NCBI GenBank assembly: GCA_018262385.1
Contig: JAGSPQ010000319.1
Location: 1-5,374, forward strand
DNA length: 5,374 nucleotides
Direction: 5' to 3'
From: Myxococcaceae bacterium
GTDB taxonomy: Bacteria > Myxococcota > Myxococcia > Myxococcales > Myxococcaceae
Shown: piece by piece, positions 5,260-5,374 of the stretch
Numbering within the stretch: position 1 is the first letter of the stretch
How the letters are laid out: each line of letters opens with the position of its first letter
The notes under the pieces: generated by a model
Database searches by the model: none
The model's input: the letters and a program-made list of their open reading frames with translations, nothing else
Told to the model about the DNA's origin: nothing
Made by a program: the position numbers and the translations under genes

Positions 5260-5374
5260 TTACACGCCCGTGATGGGGCGGGGGGTGAGGCAGTAGAGGG
5301 TGGTGAGCTCCTGCGAGCGCGCGGCGTGGAGCGGATCTTCGCGATCCTGCGCCTTCGGATGCTGGGCCTGGGTC
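5260..5374 (-). CDS. Unidentified protein, C-terminal fragment (5' partial)
   Basis: Thirty-seven codons run in from the right edge and end at TAA (5260-5262 on the + strand reads TTA). The fragment ends LTTLYCLTPRPITGV and is otherwise polar, with Gln, Asp and Arg. Coding support is the strong G/C third-position bias (about 33 of 37 codons) and the absence of stops. I do not recognise a family from this much sequence. It lies upstream of the desaturase in the same orientation, 60 bp away with a hairpin between, so cotranscription is possible but uncertain. A chance open frame in GC-rich DNA is the alternative. Confidence 0.5.
   Translation of the reverse strand, partial: TQAQHPKAQDREDPLHAARSQELTTLYCLTPRPITGV

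Overview
The window looks like a piece of chromosome from a high-GC, signalling-rich bacterium, most likely a member of the Myxococcota (myxobacterial or Anaeromyxobacter-like). This rests on the very high GC with strong G/C third-position bias, and on the gene types: a membrane-anchored PEGA-domain protein of the kind that ends many myxobacterial Ser/Thr kinases, a stand-alone MshEN (GspE/PilB N-terminal) protein without its ATPase, and a receiver-DUF4388 regulator. The taxonomic call is an inference. I see no mobile element, CRISPR array, tRNA or rRNA.

Layout, left to right. (1) 1-766, + strand: C-terminal part of a membrane protein with a proline/alanine/valine-rich linker and two PEGA-like repeats; its start lies outside the window. 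(2) 770-2349, - strand: a two-gene unit of a small VOC (glyoxalase-fold) protein followed 14 bp later by a 394-aa MshEN protein with a GAF-like C-terminal region. It ends only 3 bp from the end of the convergent PEGA gene. (3) 2385-3644, + strand, divergent from the VOC gene: a response regulator with an intact receiver domain followed by DUF4388 (PATAN-like). (4) 3645-3817: a relatively AT-rich leader, then a cold-shock-domain protein at 3818-4024. (5) A strong hairpin terminator at about 4050-4087, between the convergent cold-shock and desaturase genes. (6) 4117-5199, - strand: a membrane fatty-acid desaturase with three histidine boxes. (7) 5260-5374, - strand: the C-terminal 37 codons of an unidentified gene, separated from the desaturase by a small hairpin.

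Two functional themes stand out. The first is signalling. A tandem c-di-GMP-type MshEN motif sits in a protein with no ATPase, divergently paired with a receiver-DUF4388 regulator. In cyanobacteria, PATAN-REC regulators act on the type IV pilus ATPase PilB, whose N-terminus is an MshEN-type domain, so the pair may form a c-di-GMP/phosphorelay module controlling pili, polarity or secretion. The second is cold adaptation: an RNA-chaperone cold-shock protein and a membrane-fluidity desaturase face each other across a shared terminator. Nothing here proves a new system. The MshEN/DUF4388 pair and the apparently metal-less VOC protein between them are the best candidates for undescribed biology.
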